DNA of 57,405 bases from Cladosporium sp. IMV 00045 (taxonomy: Eukaryota; Ascomycota; Dothideomycetes; Cladosporiales; Cladosporiaceae), in contig MSJI02000188.1 of assembly GCA_001931905.2 (NCBI GenBank), positions 1-57,405 on the forward strand. Reading direction: 5' to 3'. The notes beneath the pieces were generated by a model that had not been told where the DNA came from, searched no databases, and saw only the letters and a list, made by a program, of their open reading frames with translations. Position numbers and translations under genes: made by a program. Every line of letters begins with the position of its first letter. Position 1 is the first letter of the stretch. Positions 32,401-43,151 of the stretch are shown in pieces.

Positions 32401-32515
32401 AGTACAACGACTGACGCGCAGCATATCCAGTGTCGAGTGTTCGCTTCTCGTAGATTTGGTTCGTATACTGATCGGGCACAGCTAGCATGGAATACAGTGA
32501 AAATATATGCAGTGC

Positions 32516-33469
32516 TCAATGCTCCCACGCAAAAGGGTCCCACTCTCCCAGATTTCCCTTCTGACCCTCATCCAACGCCGCGATAGCTTCCATATCACCG
32601 GCATCAAGCTCCCAGCCAAACAGATCCTTGTTCTCCTGAATGCGCTCATCACGATCACTCTTAGGAATCACACTGACTCCCATCTGCAAGCACCAGCGCA
32701 GAACGACCTGCGCAGGCGTCTTGCCCACCTTCTGTGCAATGCGGACAATCGTTGCGTCGCCGAGACGCTTTCCCTGCGTGAGTGGCGAGTAAGCAACGAC
32801 AACGATGCCCTTCTTCTGGCAGTAAGCCAGAATCTCGCGCTGCTGGTTCCAGGGGTGGAATTCGATCTGGTTGGTAGCGGGCAGAGTGTCGACTTCAGGG
32901 CACGCGGCCAGCGCTTCAATGGCATTGGGCGACCAGTTGCTCACGCCGATGGCACGCACTTTGCCGGCCTTCTTCGCTTTCTGCAGGGCCAGCCAGGCTT
33001 GGAGTCGCGCTTCGGCGCCAGGGCGTGGGTTGTGCAGAAGATAGAGGTCGAAATACTCCAGTCCGGATGCTTTGAGACTACGGTCCAGACCAGCAAGGAC
33101 GCCTTCGGCAGAGTACGTGGTGTGGCCGGCCTCGAGACTGTTCACGGGCCAGGGGCCGTTGTTGCACAGCGCGTCGAAGCTGGTCGGCATGTCTGGGCGG
33201 GAGAGGTCGACTTCCCATAGCTTTGAAGTTACGAAGATGTCCTCGCGCGAGACATTGGGGTTCTCAGCGAGGAATTTGGTCACTGCAGAGCCGGTTTCGT
33301 GTTCGTTATAGTAGATTTGCGCGGTGTCAATGTGGCGGTAGCCGGCTTCCAGAGCTGACAGGACGGATTGTTCGCATCTTGAAGAGACGAAGACGCCGAG
33401 TCCAAGACGGTAGATGCTGCCTTGGTTTGATGGCAAAGCCAGCTTAGATGTGATTGTGAGGTCGGACAT
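32516..33469 (-). CDS. Aldo-keto reductase
   Basis: An intronless 317-residue protein of normal AKR length. The catalytic tetrad is complete: Asp48 and Tyr53 (HIDTAQIYYNE), Lys83 (VTSKLW) and His146 (YLLHNP). The NADPH-binding end reads VSVIPKSDRDERIQEN. It reduces aldehydes or ketones with NADPH in the cytosol; the substrate is unknown. The gene ends 116 bases from the sirtuin gene on the other strand. Nothing ties it firmly to the metabolic block at 38994-50621, though it lies only 5 kb away. Confidence 0.93.
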   Translation of the reverse strand: MSDLTITSKLALPSNQGSIYRLGLGVFVSSRCEQSVLSALEAGYRHIDTAQIYYNEHETGSAVTKFLAENPNVSREDIFVTSKLWEVDLSRPDMPTSFDALCNNGPWPVNSLEAGHTTYSAEGVLAGLDRSLKASGLEYFDLYLLHNPRPGAEARLQAWLALQKAKKAGKVRAIGVSNWSPNAIEALAACPEVDTLPATNQIEFHPWNQQREILAYCQKKGIVVVAYSPLTQGKRLGDATIVRIAQKVGKTPAQVVLRWCLQMGVSVIPKSDRDERIQENKDLFGWELDAGDMEAIAALDEGQKGNLGEWDPFAWEH

Positions 33470-33912
33470 GGTTGCTGGTGGCGTTGGCGTGAACGAATTG
33501 GCAAGTGATTTTCCAATGGCAAGCCAGACTACTCAGAACTTATACACAGATCATAGACGTGAGATATGACTAATTACTGGCGGTGTTCGAAAGCGTGCCG
33601 GCGGCCACTTTGACCGTGCGTTTATGATTCTCCCTAATCGCTCAACAAAAGTTGTCACTCGTCTCCACAACCAAAAAACACCCCGCGCTTCGACCTTCCA
33701 AGGATCCATATTAGCGTCGAGTTACTTCTTCGCCACGTGGCTACTTGTACCGAGGTTGTTGATTTCTTTTCACTTCAAAGATATTCTTAACGACGATTGA
33801 AAAAAATAAAGGATGTTCTAATTGCACGCGATTGTCCACGGGTAGTTCACGTTGATACGTTATGCCTCGTCGTTGTCATTCATCTAGATGAAATATTCAC
33901 GCCTTGCGCCTC
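33470..33912. other. Intergenic
   Basis: 443 bases between the aldo-keto reductase start and the end of the dioxygenase gene; AT-rich in the middle (near 33795), no gene seen. Confidence 0.55.
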
Positions 33913-35190
33913 TCATGCATCTTCAGCAAGAGCCTGCTTTCTGGACTTTGATTGAGGATCGAAGTAAGGCTTCTCACCAAGCGAGCAGACACGGTCTCCC
34001 GCTCTCGCCGCTTCGTAATCGTACGTGGCACAGTGACTTGTCGATCGGTTGTCCCAAATTGCCAGATCGTTTTTCCTCCACTTGAATCGGACCTGGGCAT
34101 CGTGGTTCTGCGTTAAAAGCTTTATAAAGTTAGCACGCTTTCATATCGCACCATTCAAATCGTACTCACATTGAAAAGGTACTGCAGCAAAGCATCCGAC
34201 TCATCTTTCGTGACACCTTGGATTCGTTTGGTAAAGCCTTTGTTGACGTATACGCCTTTCCAGCCGGTCACCGCTGGGTTTGGTCAGTTCCATCTGATTG
34301 ACAGATTGCAACGTGTCACTTACGATTGGTACGAATCACCGGGTGTTCCGCTCGAAGTTCGGGACCGTGGTTCAATGGAGATCCTCGAGGCGTTGTTCGC
34401 AGAGGGTTACCGAGCCTCGCTGCCTCGTCGTGGAAGAACGTTGCGTCGTGGGTAGCAGTCAAGGTCTCCAAGAAGGCAGCCATGGCCGGGGAAAGGCGAT
34501 CGTAGATTTCGTACATCGATGTCCATAGCTGGGAGAGATTGTTAGAAAACTGATCTCTTGTTCGTTCCTTTGACATGCACCCACCGTGTCGCCGCCCGTC
34601 TTAGGCAGGGTGTGAATCTTCAACATCGCATAATCTGAAGGGACTTTCTCAAATGTGATATCCGAATGCCACCCAACGCTGGCATAACGACTAGTGTCGC
34701 TAAGCTGGTGCGTAAGTCCACCGCCCTTCTTTTGCTTTTCCGAGCTGATAACGCTGATCTGGTCGCCCAGCTCGCTGCCCTCTTCTGTGAGTGGATGAAC
34801 ATGAAGACCAGATGATTCGGGCTGTATACGTGTGCGTCAGTGAAAAGACCAGAGACTGTTGAAAGGTGAAGGTCATACACATCCAGCTTGTTGCGTAATA
34901 CGTTCCATCAACTCGCGCATCTGAGTCGGGGTAACGTCTTGGTTTCGTAGAAAGACCACGCCGCGTTGCGAGATAGTCACGGCCAGATCGCGGATGAGAG
35001 CATCGTTTCCAGCAGCCAACAAGTCAGTCACCTGAAGGCCTTCGAACTCAGTTCCGATCACAGGCGTAAGATCGCTTTGTTCGTATGAATCCAACGAGTC
35101 ACTGTAAGAAAGCGGCTTGTCCAAGCGGGAGCGAGCCACTTCGGGGCTCGCATCGACGGGACGCTCGTCAACGACTGTAGTGCCAGGCAT
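33913..35190 (-). CDS. TauD/TfdA-family Fe(II)/2-oxoglutarate dioxygenase
   Basis: Five exons on the minus strand: 35190-34879, 34821-34585, 34528-34324, 34273-34170 and 34107-33913; introns of 50-62 bases, all GT-AG and frame-exact; 350 residues. The iron ligands are His156 and Asp158 (GWHSDITFE) and His311 (WDNRSTSHCATYDYE); the Arg that binds 2-oxoglutarate is expected in the following GDRVCSLGEKPYF segment. The N-terminal half has VTISQRGVVFLRNQD and SGLHVHPLTEEG, as in fungal TauD-like enzymes. These hydroxylate small acids or sulfonates such as taurine, releasing CO2 and succinate. No peroxisomal signal (ends AEDA). It is 4 kb from the CoA-lyase block and next to a Dal5-type carrier. 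Confidence 0.93.
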
Positions 35191-35846
35191 TGTGTCTGTT
35201 GTATGAGAGTGCAGAGCAGGTGCAGATCGAAACAAAAGCCAAAGAAAACTATTACAGAAATGTCACCGAGAGAACCACCACACCACGGTTACACTGCCTC
35301 TTCATGCTCGTCTATGAAACCTTGCCGAGTAATGCCTCGGCGTTCGTGGGCAAAGCATTATTCAAGCAGGCAGAAGGTGATGCAGCTCTAGACCGTGGAG
35401 CCGACAAGGTATCAAGGGAAATATCTTGTTATGCTTGGTCAGACTGTGCATTTCCGAACGTGTCTGCGATGTCAATTGGAGGATTCCATGCTGGTAATCT
35501 TGGTAGGCGTCGGCTGGGGTCCCAAAAGTGGGGCACTCGCCGATATAACCCCTCTCTGCTGATCACGACATTCACGCTACCCATGCTGCGACTCCGACAA
35601 GCGATGGATTCGCAATTTTTCATTTGGATTGTCTCAGCCGTGAGAAGCTTCACTGGCTGTTGTCCACGTGGTCGGTGACAGCAACCGAGGCTGGTTGAGA
35701 AGCGTTGTCCAGGCACGGCGTTGAGTGTGTAAAAGTAAAAAATGATGCATCGTCCATAACCATTGAGTGGCGGTATTAAAGGGATTGATCTGCCGTTACT
35801 TTGCGAGGCCCCGACCTGTGCACGAGATTCTCCCTTCGATTCATCC
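35191..35846. promoter_or_regulatory. Divergent promoter region, dioxygenase and Dal5-type carrier
   Basis: 656 bases between divergent ATGs at 35190 (minus) and 35847 (plus). Shared control of the dioxygenase and the transporter is likely from the layout. A 162-codon frame (35190-35678) has no recognisable motif. Confidence 0.45.
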
Positions 35847-37630
35847 ATGGCCTCATCCATCGAGGCACCCGCCTCGAATCCGGTGTCGAAGCCAGAAGAG
35901 CTAGTTCACACGACCAGCATCAACAAAGATGTAACGGGAGAAGCTGGACGTCAACAGATCTCTCTGAGGCCACATGATACCTACGAAGGAGGCCACAGAT
36001 GGGATCCAAGCGCAACATGGACAGCAAAAGAGGAAGCGAGAGTTGTCTGGAAGACCGACATACGCCTTCTGTCATGGATTTGCTTGATGTTCTTCGGTCT
36101 GCAGCTTGACAGAGGCAACATCCAGCAAGCGTTGACAGACGATCTTCTGCCTGACCTTGGCTTGACCACTAATGATTACAACAATGGAACAACGATCCAA
36201 GTCCTCAGTTTTCTGGCGGCCGAATTCCCCGTTCAGCTTCTGATCAAAAGATATGGCTTCAAGCGCGTGCTTCCTCTCCTCATGGTCGGCTGGTCCACTG
36301 TGTCTTGGGCACAAGCCTTCATGACAGATCGTACGGGCTTCTACATCACTCGTGCCTTGATCGGAGCATGCGAGGGTGGGTTCATTCCTGGGGCTATTCT
36401 TTTCGCCACGTACTTTTACACGTCCGGCGAGCTTTCAGTACGCTTGGCCATGTTCTGGTCGACTTTGAACATTGCTAGAGTCCTTTCTTCATTGCTTGCC
36501 GCAGGTATCCTGCAGATGCGCGGCATTGCTGGAAGACCCGGTTGGTTCTGGCTGTTCCTTGTAAGTATTCCCTCAGATGGACATAGCTGGAAGTTTTTGT
36601 GCTGACAAAAATGCAGCTCGAGGGTCTTCTCACGTTCGTCATCGGAATTCTCAGCTGGTTCTATTTGCCCTTTGCCCCAACTCGCACCAAGAGTCCCTTA
36701 TGGCGCAAGCCATGGTACACCGAGCAAGAGGAGGTAATCATGATCAACAGGATCCTGCGCGATGATCCTGCAAAGGGTCTGACGGCTTTGGAAGATCCTG
36801 CCACATGGCAAGACATCAAGAACGCTTGGACGGACAAGTCGATGTGGGGCCTGTATTTCATCGGCCTTGTGGCATACATTCCTGCTGCGCCAGTGCAGGC
36901 ATATCTTTCGCTCACGCTGCGACGCATCGGATTTTCGGTTTTCGACAGCAACATGCTGTCGATTCCGTCTGCTGTTCTTCAGATCATCCTTATGCTAGTG
37001 TTGGCATGGAGCAGCAAGCGCTTCACCGAGAGAACCTGGCACTGTGTCGTCGGCGAGTTTTGGAGTCTGCCGCTGCTGGTTGCGTTGTTCAAGCTGCCCG
37101 AAGGTGGACACGAATGGGGTCGTTTCACCATCACCACGATGATCTCCGGATGTAAGTGTTACCAGCTTGTGATGAGTACTTGTTCGCCCGCTGATTCTGA
37201 AAACTAGATCCGTACTTCCATCCTATCGTCTCGGCTTGGATCAGTGAAAATAGCTTCGACGTCAAAAAGCGAGCCATCACCGCAGCGACGTACAACGTTA
37301 TAGTACAAATGGGCTCCGTCGTTTCATCTCGTAAGTTGAGCCGAGAGAAGGTCCTGAACAGTGGAGACTTTGCTGATCGGGTATCTTGCAGAAATCTACC
37401 GCGCAGACGACCAGCCTTACTACCCTCGTGGCAACAAGATTCTCATCTCGATATGTGCCCTTTCGCTTGTTACGTTTGTCGCCCAGCGGGAGTACCTCCG
37501 TTATCTGAACAAGCGCAAAGCAAAAGTGTGGGACAACATGAGCAACGAAGAGCGCATTGCCTACCAAGCGGACCAGGAAGAGAGGGAAAAGGAAGGTAAC
37601 AAGAGATTGGATTTCCGGTTCCAGTATTGA
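35847..37630 (+). CDS. MFS transporter, Dal5/allantoate permease (ACS) type
   Basis: Four exons: 35847-36560, 36617-37151, 37208-37330 and 37392-37630; introns of 56, 56 and 61 bases; 536 residues. ATG 35847 is the first ATG of the frame. The N-terminus has VVWKTDIRLLSWICLMFFGLQLDRGNIQQA, typical of the anion:cation symporter family, and RALIGACEGGFIPGAI forms span 4. Relatives take up allantoate, pantothenate, biotin or small organic acids with protons. It faces the TauD dioxygenase across a shared promoter, which suggests uptake of that enzyme's substrate. Its stop lies 86 bases from the stop of the GT32-like gene. Confidence 0.92.
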
Positions 37631-37716
37631 GCTCCTGGAGAATTGGTATAATGCAAAATGGCGAGTTATACGTGGATACAACCAATCCAGGTCGAGAAGC
37701 TCAAAAACTTCTGGTC

Positions 37717-38811
37717 TCAAACATCAACCTGGTAGATCTCGCGCAGTAATATATTAAATCGAGAATTTACGGCGACAAGTGATTCCGGACTCAGCGGACG
37801 CAGGAATTGATCGCGGGCGAGATTACCCCAGGCGTGGTACGCGAGCTGGTTTTGATACATTGCCCCATCGTAAAGCGACATGTTTCGTCTTAGTTCGGCC
37901 ATGTCAACTCCACCGTTAGGCAAAGGATCGTGCATGGACTTGATATGCTCCCTGCTCCAGTGCGGCCAGAAGAAAGCTGACGGCGAAAGCTTACAGATTT
38001 CGTCCGGGTAGTCGGCAGCCAGTTGTGCGGGCACGATCACAGAATGATGGTTCCACATCTTTGGCCTATTATCGAAGCTCCGCTCATATTCTGCAAGCCA
38101 TCTTTTAATGAAAGCGCTGCCAGGTCTTGCTATAATCACGGCATTGCCGAGACCACTGCGGCTGCCTCCTTCGTGGCCCATCAGGATGTCTTTCGGAGAA
38201 TAGAGCAGCTCATCAAACCGTTGCAGCGCGTAGACATCGGTGTCAAGATATATGCCACCCTCCTGGTCCAAGATCTCGAGACGAAGGATGTCGGTTTGGT
38301 GAGGCAGTCTCAGATTATGAATATGGCCATCAGCAGTTGTGAGGGTCTCGCGAGGCTTGTGAACCACGAGGGTCGCCCTTTGGTCCAATAGATGCCACCA
38401 GGCATTCTTCTTGTTCAGAGCATAGGTATGGACTTTGACGTCGTCCGGCTGTATGCGTATCAGGGCGGCCTTGATGGCGAGGTATTGGTAGAACTCCAGC
38501 TCAGCCTCTTTGCCATGTTCAGCAAGTAGAATGAAGTGGACTACCCGAGGAATCGGATCTTGCCTGCTGGCATCATCAACGACAGGTCGCTGACACGCGA
38601 TCTCTTCAGGAGTGTCGTGCCAATCCCAGTCAAGATATTCACGCTCTAGCCGAGCAATTTCTGCGGCGCGGTGAGAACGCCGAGTGAAGAGCGAGTACGC
38701 GCCGAGGAAAATACAAAGGGTAGATAATAATATCAATATCTGAGAACTAGGCCGCACCATCTCCTCAAGATGGTGTTGGATATCATCAGACGTGGAAGTC
38801 GGATCGAACAC
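37717..38811 (-). CDS. GT32-like glycosyltransferase (DXD type II protein)
   Basis: An intronless 364-residue frame; the second ATG at 38760 (MVRPSSQ) gives a tighter type II anchor (ILILLSTLCIFLGAYSLF) and may be the true start. The catalytic domain reads PRVVHFI, HQTDILRLEILDQEGGIYLDTDVYAL, with the DxD motif that binds Mn and the nucleotide sugar, and GNAVIIARPGSAFIKRWL. These are typical of GT32 (Och1, Sur1/Csg1, capsular synthesis) enzymes of the Golgi. The sugar and acceptor cannot be named. It ends tail to tail with the MFS gene. Confidence 0.85.
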   Translation of the reverse strand: MFDPTSTSDDIQHHLEEMVRPSSQILILLSTLCIFLGAYSLFTRRSHRAAEIARLEREYLDWDWHDTPEEIACQRPVVDDASRQDPIPRVVHFILLAEHGKEAELEFYQYLAIKAALIRIQPDDVKVHTYALNKKNAWWHLLDQRATLVVHKPRETLTTADGHIHNLRLPHQTDILRLEILDQEGGIYLDTDVYALQRFDELLYSPKDILMGHEGGSRSGLGNAVIIARPGSAFIKRWLAEYERSFDNRPKMWNHHSVIVPAQLAADYPDEICKLSPSAFFWPHWSREHIKSMHDPLPNGGVDMAELRRNMSLYDGAMYQNQLAYHAWGNLARDQFLRPLSPESLVAVNSRFNILLREIYQVDV

Positions 38812-38993
38812 GTAACACGCGACTGCCGCAATATCGGACGAGGATTCCGACGATGTGGTTCATGTTGTGGGTCTCGCGCGGGCCGAAAATGCTGTTTCGA
38901 GGCAATCACGTCAAAACAGAGACACATCTTTCTTCAACATGACTACGACTTTCTCATTTATGCTTCTAGACACGTCGTCTATCTGCATGGCAA

Positions 38994-40181
38994 TCATAGC
39001 CTGGCTAGCGAAGCCCTGTCGCCACCCCTCGATGCCAGCCTCTTAACATTTCCAGTACCCTCATCGCCACCTATTGGCATCCTGTCTCCTTCTCGCGTCC
39101 TAACAGCCTCCAGGTCTTCCTGGTCGATCTCTCTTAGTCCCTCAGCTGGATTGTACTGAAGTCGCTCTCGGCCGTCTCTCAGGTGCTCTATCTCTTTATA
39201 CGACGGAGCAAATTTGCCGTCCGAACGAGAGAGAATGAGTACTGCAGCACATGACTCGTCCGCCCTCGAGATGCACTGCATGGAGTTCTTCAATTTGCCA
39301 TGAGGCTCTTGGGACCAGCCTCTCAGACGCCATACTTCGTTGGATTGCTGTCAGCATATTTCCTACAAGCAACAACATCAGAAGGGCAATGTACTCACCA
39401 AGTCTGCAAAGCCTAACCCACCCTGTTACGCCAAAGTCCCTGAGCGGCTTCTGTCCTCCAAAGCTGGTGTTCGATGTCAACGGGCCATCTCCTGCGCTGG
39501 GCAGATCCAGCCCACTACTCCATAAAGAGGCTTCGCCTTGTGCTTCTACCATCTGTATGTCCTTAGCCTCTAAGCAAGCCTCCCGCAGCGCTTCTTGTAC
39601 AAGCGGGCGGGGATTCGACAGTGGCAATGAGATAGAGGCTCGAATGCAAACTGCAGAGTCTTTTAGGTATGCATGAGAGGTCATGAACCGATCGGATACA
39701 AGGACGATTCCCACGGCTGCGACCTGCCACTTGTCAGTATTTCTCCAAACTGGCTAGTCATATCAGTGAAACTTGCCTGCGAGCTTTTGCGGTTGCGAAC
39801 TGGTTCTTCCTGTCTAATGTGTCAGCGCTTCTCATAGTGAAGGGAGAATTGCAGGCAATTGGTGCGTACGCTGTCAACACCAACAAGAAGCACGCAGTCT
39901 GTCTGCCCTGATCTGATACATTGCACCGCTGTGAAGAGCGCCGAATGTCCATCAATCTCGCTCAAGCATGCCTTCTGTCTGCCGAAAGCCTTGAAACATG
40001 ATCGAGGGATGCGAACATTCGGCTCATTCAGAAAACAAGCCACCCCGAGCTCGACTTTGCCATATGTTATCCCAGCATCTAGTAACGCTTTCGTCCCTGC
40101 TGATATTGCAAGATTATCGATATCTGATTTCGTGGATAAAGACAGCCCAATTCCTGCGATGTGGACCGCTGAGGCGGGCAT
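38994..40181 (-). CDS. SCPx/Ltp-type thiolase-like protein without catalytic Cys and His, PTS1 ARL
   Basis: Four exons on the minus strand: 40181-39870, 39809-39777, 39723-39399 and 39334-38994; 336 residues. Intron 2 (39724-39776) has a GC-AG form (GCAAGT). The joins recover a thiolase fold: VHIAGIGLSLS, IRSGQTDCVLLVGVDS, then DFGVTGWVRLCRL joined to VWRLRG, as in SCPx thiolases. Where the family has the nucleophile Cys the sequence reads SEIDGHSALF, so Glu replaces Cys. The GHP histidine motif is replaced by KPLRD. The loop domain of about 60-70 residues is largely absent. The last residues are LARL, a peroxisomal signal. It probably does not act as a thiolase; a scaffold or a lyase partner is possible. 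Divergent from the CoA-ligase gene. Confidence 0.75.
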
Positions 40182-40811
40182 CTTTGAAAAGCGACTGACA
40201 ACTCAATAGTTTGCTGAAGTTCTGCGACCATCAAACAACTTTCTTTGCAGTTCATTAGCTGTCAGCTATCAAGCTCTTGATTGACATTATCTACGGAGTC
40301 ATGCGGAGTGATGCCAACATGAGAAGTCTACTCTGAAGGACCTGCAGGAGATCTTCATTCAGCCCAATGTAGATCAAGTCTCGGTACATTGGACGACCCC
40401 GCCTTGTGCTATACAGTAATACCAGAAACAGAGTTATATCCGTGATTTACCAGAGCCCCAACATCCTTTTCACAACAGTCTCGACCCCGCACGCGAACAT
40501 CAATCATCTCTTGCTAGCCTGCGGTGCTTAGGCATGCCTTGCTTGAGGAATATGGCATTGATACGCGCTGGCGCCATATACTGACATTATTGGAACTAGT
40601 GCTAACGCTGGCAATAATCTGATGTATTGCTATCGTGGTAGCGGCCCTAAACATCATGCATATCGAGTTGAGGTCATCTCCGAGTCTTCTGCGCAAGTGT
40701 ACCTTGTAGCTCGTTCGACGCATCCAAGTCCGCCATCAGCGACAACGAAGAACATTGAACAGACTAGAGACGCAATTTGCCCTTGCCACAGAGGCCCCTG
40801 AAACCACTTCC
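40182..40811. promoter_or_regulatory. Bidirectional promoter, thiolase-like and CoA ligase
   Basis: 630 bases between divergent starts. A direct repeat CGGAGT-N4-CGGAGT at 40294-40309 looks like a Zn2Cys6 factor site (CGG half-sites 10 bases apart). No coding signal seen. Confidence 0.45.
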
Positions 40812-42637
40812 ATGATGGCTCCAGAAATAGGAAAATCAGACGAGCAGGACGAGCGTCCTCCATCGATATTGCATGGCCCGGCAGCACCAGTGCCACTTAC
40901 AATGCCCTTCGGAGACCTACTGGACTACCATGTTGAAGTAAGAGGCGACTCCCCTGCGGTCATATCCCACCCTCAGGCCTTGACTCTCTCATGGCGCCAA
41001 CTGAGCGACAGGAGCATCAGACTCGCTTGCGCTTTGGCTAAAGATGGCGTGGGAAAGGGCAGTCTGGTCGCTCTGTCTCTTGGTAGCAGGGTCGAATATT
41101 TCGAAACATTTTTCGCATGCGCCAGGCTTGGAGCAGCGCTTGTAATGCTCAACTATGCCTATGCAGAATCGGAGATGTTGGCTATTTTGAAAGTCGTTTG
41201 TCAGTAAAACCCTTCGAGGAGACACCTACGTGGCTGTTGCTAATTTCTGCCGCAGCTCCAAAAATCATGGTAGCCTCTCCAGGATTCACGTACTATGACA
41301 ATACCAAGGTGCTGCCTCTTATTGCAAAAGACGTCCCTTCAATCAAGCGATTCGTGATCATGGACGACATCGAGCGCAAATACAAGCTATCAGGACCCTT
41401 ACCACGATCTGTCTCATACGAAGACTACCTAAGTCCATACACTGCACTCGACAAAGCCACTTTACCGCAAACGACTGTTTCGCCGCATGATATGGTCAAC
41501 GTTCAGTTCACCTCTGGTAGCACTGGGCTGCCTAAACCAGTTGCCCTCTCACACTACAACATCATGAATTGTGGTCGCAACATCTGGCAGCAAACGCGCA
41601 TGACAGCAGAGGACGTAATTTGCTTGCCCGTCCCACTGTTTCATTCATTCGGCATGATCGTGGGCATCAGCTCCAGCACGGTCGCAGGCTCCGCACTCGT
41701 CTTGCCACACGAGATCTTCAACGCCGGAAAGACGTTACAATGCATTGAGAAATACAAGTGCACTGCTATCTACGGAGTACCGACAATGTTCATCACTGAA
41801 ATGGCGGACAAGTCGTTCAGCAAAACGGATCGCTCTACTATCAAATTCGGTATCATTGCTGGAGCTGCTATGCCACCCGAGTTATTAAAGCGAATCACAT
41901 CTGCTTTCCCACTCCCGAGACTCTACACCTGCTGGGGTATGACAGAATTGAGTTCTTTTGCAACGATGATGCACGAAACCGACAGCTTCGAAAAGCGTAC
42001 TACGACAGCTGGTCGACTGTTTCCAAATTTTGTCGCAAAGGTTGTTGAGCCTAATACCGGTAAAACCGTTCCCTGGGGCGAGAAGGGCGAGTTTGTCGTC
42101 AGTGGCTACGGTCAGATGTCAGAATATTTGCATCACAAGAAGAAGACTGACGAAGCCCTGCGATTCCACGAGGAAGACTTGCAGCCAGGCGGTGTGGGAG
42201 CGCTCGACGATGGCAGTCTTCGAAAATGGATGCATACAGGTGACGAGGGCTTCTTTGACAAGGAGGGCTACTTCATCATCTCCGGTCGAATCAAAGACAT
42301 GATCATTCGAGGCGGCGAAAATATCTCACCCATGGAAATCGAAGACCGTCTCATCGAACACGAATCGATCGTGCAAGCGCAAATCATTGGTGTTCCTGAT
42401 GAGAAGTATGGGGAGGAGCTTGGAGCATTCCTCGAGCTCAAGGAAGGAAGCACACGGCCCAGTGATGATGATTTGAGGGCCTTTGTGAGAGAGAAATTGG
42501 CGAGATTCAAAGCACCGCGATACTTCTGGTGGCTTGGGAGTGGTCAAGATGGGAAGATTCCAAGCGAGTGGCCAAAGACTGCGAGTGGGAAAGTGTCAAA
42601 GCCGGACTTGCGTAATCTCATCAAGAGCTTGTTGTAG
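40812..42637 (+). CDS. Acyl-CoA ligase (AMP-binding, ACSF2/FadD-like)
   Basis: Two exons: 40812-41199 and 41256-42637; the intron (GTCAGT...GCTAAT...CAG, 56 bases) is frame-exact; 589 residues. The adenylation motifs are in order: FTSGSTGLPKP (ATP loop), PLFHSFGM, YGVPTMF, YTCWGMTE, HTGDEGFFDKEGYFIISGRIKDMIIRGGENISP, and the catalytic Lys in TASGKVSK. It activates a carboxylic acid to the acyl-CoA through an acyl-AMP. It lacks the typical PTS1 end (KSLL). It is the first gene of a head-to-tail pair with the CoA lyase, so it likely makes that enzyme's substrate. Medium-chain, branched or aromatic acids are all possible. Confidence 0.92.
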
Positions 42638-43151
42638 ATACACACTCGGATAGACGTATATCGATCTGCTCAACAATCATTGTATCTGATCATTCTGATA
42701 AGCACGTCCGAGTCGATTGCGTTGGCCACACGAGGTCCTAACAGGGCCCAGCTCCGCAAATCTGGTAACCTTGTTTGTAGCGCTTATCTTCACCCATTTC
42801 GCAACAATGCTTCTGAGGGGTAGCAACACAGATCGACAAAGCATTATTATGTGCGTGGCTGACGCCCCCTCATGATCACAGCCGGAAATAACATGTATGC
42901 AACTTACCAAATATCGCATACCAAGTGCTGTATGCCCCGCCCAGCCGAGCGTCTAACAAACGGCAAACATATGACGCCCAGAGTCACTTACCGTAGCCGT
43001 GGACATCGGTAAATGACAATGGCTAGACTGCTGAGATCTTGACTGAAAGCTGCGACAGCTGTCGCTTGTGGTGGTATGGATTATATTCTCAAACATTGTC
43101 AGAAGAAGCTTGCCATAATCGCAACGTTTAGACTGTACTCACAAGCTCTAC
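42638..43151. other. Intergenic, ligase end to lyase start
   Basis: 514 bases; promoter region of the CoA-lyase gene. No gene seen on either strand. Confidence 0.55.

Noticed and set aside
35190..35678. 162-codon plus-strand frame in the dioxygenase/MFS promoter
   Set aside because: No motif and lies between two divergent, well supported genes.
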